This document shows, piece by piece, positions 60,881 through 64,000 of a DNA stretch of 64,000 bases. The notes below the pieces were generated by a model, which saw only the letters and a program-made list of their open reading frames with translations, did no database searches and was not told the DNA's origin. Location of the stretch: positions 1 to 64,000 of the forward strand of contig JAHBVL010000013.1 in assembly GCA_019637585.1 (NCBI GenBank), read 5' to 3'. Numbering within the stretch: the first letter of the stretch is position 1; each line of letters begins with the position of its first letter. The position numbers and the translations under genes are program-made. The DNA is from Thermomicrobiales bacterium (GTDB lineage: Bacteria; Chloroflexota; Chloroflexia; Thermomicrobiales; UBA6265).

Positions 60881-61282
60881 CTACCGAGCCCGCATGCGAT
60901 TGTTGCGCGGGTTGTGCTCGACTTCGGCGAGTCCGAGCTCCTCCAGGAGGGGCGGGACATACATGCCGAACCGTCCCCGTAAGCCCTTCTTCAGTCCATA
61001 CCAGCCGCCAACTGGGTTCTCCGGCGACCTTCCCCAGGCCTCGACTGTGCCCTCTTTGGCCAGCTTCTGCTCGTCGGCACTGCCCAGCTCCATCCAGTCG
61101 CCATGCGCTTTCAGCATGGCGTGGAGGTCGTCGATGCAGCGGGCGTCGTAGAGAAGCGTCGTCGATCCCACGACGCAGACGATGACCTCATCCCCATCTT
61201 TTGTGTCGCGGTACATCAGGTATTCCGATGTTTGGGGAGGGGTCCTGAGCTTCCAGGGATCGTCCTTCGTACCTGTTGCCAT
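60881..61282 (-). CDS. Conserved DUF6855-like protein
   Basis: 133 residues. Highly conserved small family: MATGTKDDPWKLRTPPQTSEY, VCVVGSTTLLYDARCIDDLHAML, GDWMELGSADEQK, AWGRSPENPVGGWYGLKKGLRGRFGMYVPPLLEELGLAEVEHNPRNNRMRA (positions about 85-132). Function unknown. The ATG at 61282 is the start used by the family; a form six residues longer is possible. Probably co-transcribed with the nuclease-fold gene downstream. Confidence 0.87.
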   Translation of the reverse strand: MATGTKDDPWKLRTPPQTSEYLMYRDTKDGDEVIVCVVGSTTLLYDARCIDDLHAMLKAHGDWMELGSADEQKLAKEGTVEAWGRSPENPVGGWYGLKKGLRGRFGMYVPPLLEELGLAEVEHNPRNNRMRAR

Positions 61283-61387
61283 GTAGCCGATCCTTGCCAA
61301 GCGCGAATCACGACTGTTTCATAATGCCTGACCTGAAGCAGAATGAATAGAGAGCCACGAAAGCAGAACACGCCAGGGGGACAATCC

Positions 61388-61828
61388 ATGCAGCGATCGA
61401 AGCGCACTCCGGACGACTACCTCGCCGCACTGCCAGAACCGCAGGCAGCTGACATGCGACGGCTCGACGACGCGATATCGACGGTCATGGCCGGGCACGA
61501 ACGATATCTGATCGAAGGCAAGTTCTGGGGTGGCTCCGATCAGGAGATCATCGCCTACGGAACGCACGTCTACACGAATCGCAGCGGCAAGACCGTCGAG
61601 TGGCACATCGCCGGTCTCGCTCTCCAGAAGAACTACATGAGTGTCTATCTCAATGCCGTCGAAGACAACCGGTATCTGGTCGAGACATATGCCAGCCGCC
61701 TCGGCAAAGTGAAAACCGGCAAGAGTGCCATCACATTCAAGCGCCTTGAAGACGTCGAGCTCGATGTTCTCCTCGCCATGATCGCCCACGCCCGCGACAT
61801 CATGGCCGCCACAGAGGCTGGTGCGTAG
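61388..61828 (+). CDS. DUF1801-family protein
   Basis: 146 residues. RTPDDYLAALPEPQAADMRRLDDAISTVMAGHERYLIEGKFWGGSDQEII at the start and VEWHIAGLALQKNYMSVYLN ... TGKSAITFKRLEDVELDVLLAMIAHARDIM at the end match DUF1801 (YdhG-like fold). Function is not established for the family. ATG at 61388 follows AGGGGGACAATCC. Divergent from DUF6855 across a 105-bp gap. Confidence 0.88.
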   Translation: MQRSKRTPDDYLAALPEPQAADMRRLDDAISTVMAGHERYLIEGKFWGGSDQEIIAYGTHVYTNRSGKTVEWHIAGLALQKNYMSVYLNAVEDNRYLVETYASRLGKVKTGKSAITFKRLEDVELDVLLAMIAHARDIMAATEAGA

Positions 61829-61865
61829 TGGTTGCTTCCCATACTCTGTCTTGCCGTCTTGCCGA

Positions 61866-63608
61866 CTACTCCCTCGGAATCACGGGCAACAGGATATGCG
61901 ACGGGTAGTCCGACGAGTGCAGCACCGTCTGCTCAGCGACCTCGATGCGCGTCGATGTGGCCACGGGTTCGCCGTTGTTCAGGTTGCGGCTGAATCGCGG
62001 GAAGCTGCTGCTGGAGATATCGACGCGGATGCGGTGACCCTTGCGGAAAAGCATACTGGTGGCGTACATCCGGATGTTCATTTTTGTCGCTTCACCCGGT
62101 TCGAGCAGCTCCGGGTTGCTGTCGTCGTTGCGATAGCGCGCTCGGAGGATGCCCTCCGAAACGTTCATGGCATACCCGTCCGGGAAGACGTCGATCAGTT
62201 TGACGGTGAAGTCGGTGTCTTTGGCGGAGCTCGCGGCGTAGAGGACCATTTCCAGATAGCCGGTGACTTCGACATCCCGCTCCAGCGGTGCGCTGGTGTA
62301 AACGAGCACATCGTCCCGCCGGCCGATCGTTCGCTGGTCCATGGGACCCGGAATGATCGGTTCCTCGGCTGATTGCGACCAGTCGTTGGTCGAGTTATTG
62401 CCGCCGACGCTGGGCACGGGATTTTCCGGGTCGTAGCGGAAGCGGTCGAACGGCTCTGACGCCGGTGGCTCCATGGAGAGAGTGCCGTCGCCGAACGAGG
62501 AGTTCGCTTTGCCATTGCTGTGCAGATACCAGGGCGTCAGCTGGGTGTTCGGCAATGGCCACTGATTCTCGTGCCGCCAGACATTCTCGCCCATGACGAA
62601 AATCTCGATCGGCGGTTCGTCCATCACGCCGTTCTCTTCGCCTTTGAGCCAGTAGTCGTACCAGCGCTTGTCCTCTTCGGCGATGAATCGGTAGGCGTTC
62701 GGACCGAAATCGATCTCGGCGAGTTTGCTGCTGGCCGGAATACTGTGGGACCAGGGACCCATCAGCACTTTCTGCGACTTGCGTGTTTTCTCGCTCGGCG
62801 GTTGGGTGGTCATCGCCTCCCAGTGGCGGAAGGTCGACGAGGGGTAGGCGTCGTACCACCCGCACTGCTGGAAGACGGGGACGTCGATCAGATGATGCTT
62901 ACCGGTGGTGTTGATCCGCTCCCAGTAGTCGTCGTATCGATCGTGCATCAGCCAGTCGCGCCAGAAGGGAATCTCCCGGCCGATGGCGTTGACGTCCATG
63001 TCGATAAGGGGCAGCTGTCGCATGAAGCGTTTGTTGTTGTAGAGCTGCGCGCTGCCGGTCTGGGTGATGTCGACATTCACCGAGAAACAGATCGCCGCCA
63101 TGATCGACAGTGTCAGTTGGAATGCGCCGCCGATGTAGTGGTTGTCCCGGAAGAAGTCGTCGCTGATCACATGCGCGGCCATGCAATCGACGTTTGGGTT
63201 CTGAAGCGGACCGAGCTGCCACTGATAGAGCCCGCCATAGGACCGGCCCCAGGTGCCGATCTTGCCGTTGCACCAGGGCTGGGCGTGAATCCAGTCGATC
63301 GTGTCGTAGGAATCCTGACCGTCGTCGGTATAGGCGTAGAACTCTCCCTCCGACTCGAATTTGCCGCGACAGTCCTGAATGGCGAAGGCGTAGCCTCGTT
63401 CTGCCCAGAAGATCGCATGCTGAATCCAGCGGCTCCAGAGACTCTGGTAGGGCGTGCGCAGTAGGATGACCGGCCATTTCCCCGGAGTCGATGGGAGGAA
63501 CACATCGGTGGAGAGGTTGACGCCATCGCGCATCGGCGTTTTCAGATCGTACAGAAACCGAACGTTGTGTTCTTTCGGGGAGAGGGGAATGGGCAGTCCG
63601 GCGGACAA
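61866..63608 (-). CDS. CocE/NonD-family hydrolase (X-Pro dipeptidyl-peptidase-like)
   Basis: 580 residues from the TTG at 63608 (GGAG 7 bases upstream); an in-frame ATG at 63656 inside a hairpin would add 16. RFLYDLKTPMRDGVNLSTDVFLPS is the family opening, RTPYQSLWSRWIQHAIFWAERGYAFAIQDCRGKFESEGEFYAY follows, and the nucleophile elbow is GTWGRSYGGLYQWQL (Ser). The C-terminal jelly-roll domain (about 400-580: VLVYTSAPLERDVEVTGYLE, IRMYATSMLFRKGHRIRVDISSSSFPRFSRN) is typical. Acts on acyl esters or peptides. No signal peptide is evident. Catalytic Asp and His are expected near the middle (WSHSIP region for His). Confidence 0.93.
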   Translation of the reverse strand: MSAGLPIPLSPKEHNVRFLYDLKTPMRDGVNLSTDVFLPSTPGKWPVILLRTPYQSLWSRWIQHAIFWAERGYAFAIQDCRGKFESEGEFYAYTDDGQDSYDTIDWIHAQPWCNGKIGTWGRSYGGLYQWQLGPLQNPNVDCMAAHVISDDFFRDNHYIGGAFQLTLSIMAAICFSVNVDITQTGSAQLYNNKRFMRQLPLIDMDVNAIGREIPFWRDWLMHDRYDDYWERINTTGKHHLIDVPVFQQCGWYDAYPSSTFRHWEAMTTQPPSEKTRKSQKVLMGPWSHSIPASSKLAEIDFGPNAYRFIAEEDKRWYDYWLKGEENGVMDEPPIEIFVMGENVWRHENQWPLPNTQLTPWYLHSNGKANSSFGDGTLSMEPPASEPFDRFRYDPENPVPSVGGNNSTNDWSQSAEEPIIPGPMDQRTIGRRDDVLVYTSAPLERDVEVTGYLEMVLYAASSAKDTDFTVKLIDVFPDGYAMNVSEGILRARYRNDDSNPELLEPGEATKMNIRMYATSMLFRKGHRIRVDISSSSFPRFSRNLNNGEPVATSTRIEVAEQTVLHSSDYPSHILLPVIPRE

Positions 63609-63640
63609 GGAGATGCTCCGATCGCGTGCAGCAGTCCGAT

Positions 63641-63662
63641 GCCGGGTTGATGCCAACCCGGC
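63641..63662 (-). repeat. Hairpin, possible divergent REP-like copy E
   Basis: GCCGGGTTG (63641-63649) pairs perfectly with CAACCCGGC (63654-63662) around ATGC. On the minus strand it is preceded by GCAGCC instead of GTAGCC. It sits just upstream of the CocE-like gene and could equally be a leader hairpin. Confidence 0.4.
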
Positions 63663-63780
63663 TGCGTGATCGTATCAGGGAATGGGAAATGGAAAATGGG
63701 AGATGGCGCCTCAAGCTGGTCGGACGGGTCGCTTCGATTTGAGAACGGATATGACCCGACGCAGAACCATTTCCTGTTCC

Positions 63781-64000
63781 CTAAATCTCATTTCCCAATT
63801 CTGGGTGCATTCTCCACCAGGGCTGTGAACGCTCGTAGGCGTGCGCCACGGAGAGGAGCGTGGCTTCGTCGAACGCTTTGCCCAGGAATTGCAGACCGAC
63901 CGGCAGTCCATCGGCGAAGCCGCAAGGGACCGAAACGCCCGGGATGCCGGCCATGTTCGCCGGAATGGTGAAAACGTCGGCAAGATACATCTGGTACGGG
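63781..64000 (-). CDS. gatA: Amidase-signature protein, C-terminal part (GatA-like; 5' end outside window)
   Basis: About 73 C-terminal residues are visible: [57 protein letters not shown] and the end [12 protein letters not shown]. This is the closing stretch of the A subunit of Glu-tRNA(Gln)/Asp-tRNA amidotransferase (DVFTxPANxAGxPxxSVPxG signature). GatA releases ammonia from glutamine for the GatB-catalysed conversion of Glu-tRNA(Gln). The Ser-Ser-Lys triad lies outside the window, so another amidase of the same family cannot be fully excluded. Between it and the hydrolase (63663-63780) is a G/A-rich low-complexity stretch. Confidence 0.85.
   Translation of the reverse strand, partial: PYQMYLADVFTIPANMAGIPGVSVPCGFADGLPVGLQFLGKAFDEATLLSVAHAYERSQPWWRMHPELGNEI

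Overview
The window is high-GC, densely packed bacterial chromosome. The best guess is a Chloroflexota bacterium near Thermomicrobia. This rests on an F420-type luciferase-like oxidoreductase, Tat-exported ABC binding proteins, frequent GTG/TTG starts and an Actinobacteria/Chloroflexi-like set of small conserved proteins. The taxonomy is inference; no rRNA is present.

Layout. 1-0.76 kb: 5' part of a TauE/SafE permease gene that runs off the left edge. 0.9-5.5 kb: a cobalamin riboswitch followed by four overlapping genes: a secreted alpha/alpha-toroid protein, a secreted membrane-anchored DUF4430 (transcobalamin C-terminal-like) protein, an ECF T component and a double-ATPase ECF A-A' protein. 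This looks like a B12 uptake system whose ligand-binding half is a two-gene version of animal transcobalamin. It is the most interesting part of the window. 5.5-9 kb: pdxH and lon. 9-14.6 kb, minus strand: M50 protease and MFS exporter, a secreted protein with a duplicated domain carrying HExxH in one copy only, and an exported rhodanese without its catalytic Cys. 14.8-17.3 kb: SIMPL protein and an ECF sigma/anti-sigma pair. 17.7-21.7 kb: LLM oxidoreductase, membrane protein, M20 peptidase, coiled-coil protein. 21.8-29 kb: B12-dependent metH, a PD-(D/E)XK nuclease-like gene, ChbG deacetylase, metG.

29-31.5 kb is a scarred accessory patch. A complete IS1182-family element sits inside a REP-like hairpin, flanked by a decayed TacA-type antitoxin and an orphan MNT nucleotidyltransferase. 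31.5-35.3 kb: metal-dependent hydrolase, amidohydrolase, ADP-ribosylglycohydrolase. 35.4-39.9 kb: dnaJ, tRNA-Gln, glmU, prs, birA. 40-46.8 kb: a fatty-acid oxidation operon (acyl-CoA dehydrogenase, thiolase, gamma carbonic anhydrase, enoyl-CoA hydratase, etfB, etfA, fixC-type dehydrogenase) that feeds electrons to quinone. 47-51.4 kb: complete sugar ABC importer. 51.5-54.2 kb: small conserved proteins. 54.5-58.2 kb: peptide ABC importer with binding protein and two permeases but no ATPase. 58.2-64 kb: heptamer repeat, tRNA-Lys, hydrolases, GNAT, nuclease-fold protein, and the 3' end of an amidase (gatA-like) gene at the right edge.

A family of short hairpins preceded on one strand by GTAG or a close variant (REP-like) is scattered between genes. 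Two ABC binding-protein genes are each followed by an intercistronic hairpin. B12 uptake (0.9-5.5 kb) and B12 use (metH) lie in the same window but are not adjacent.
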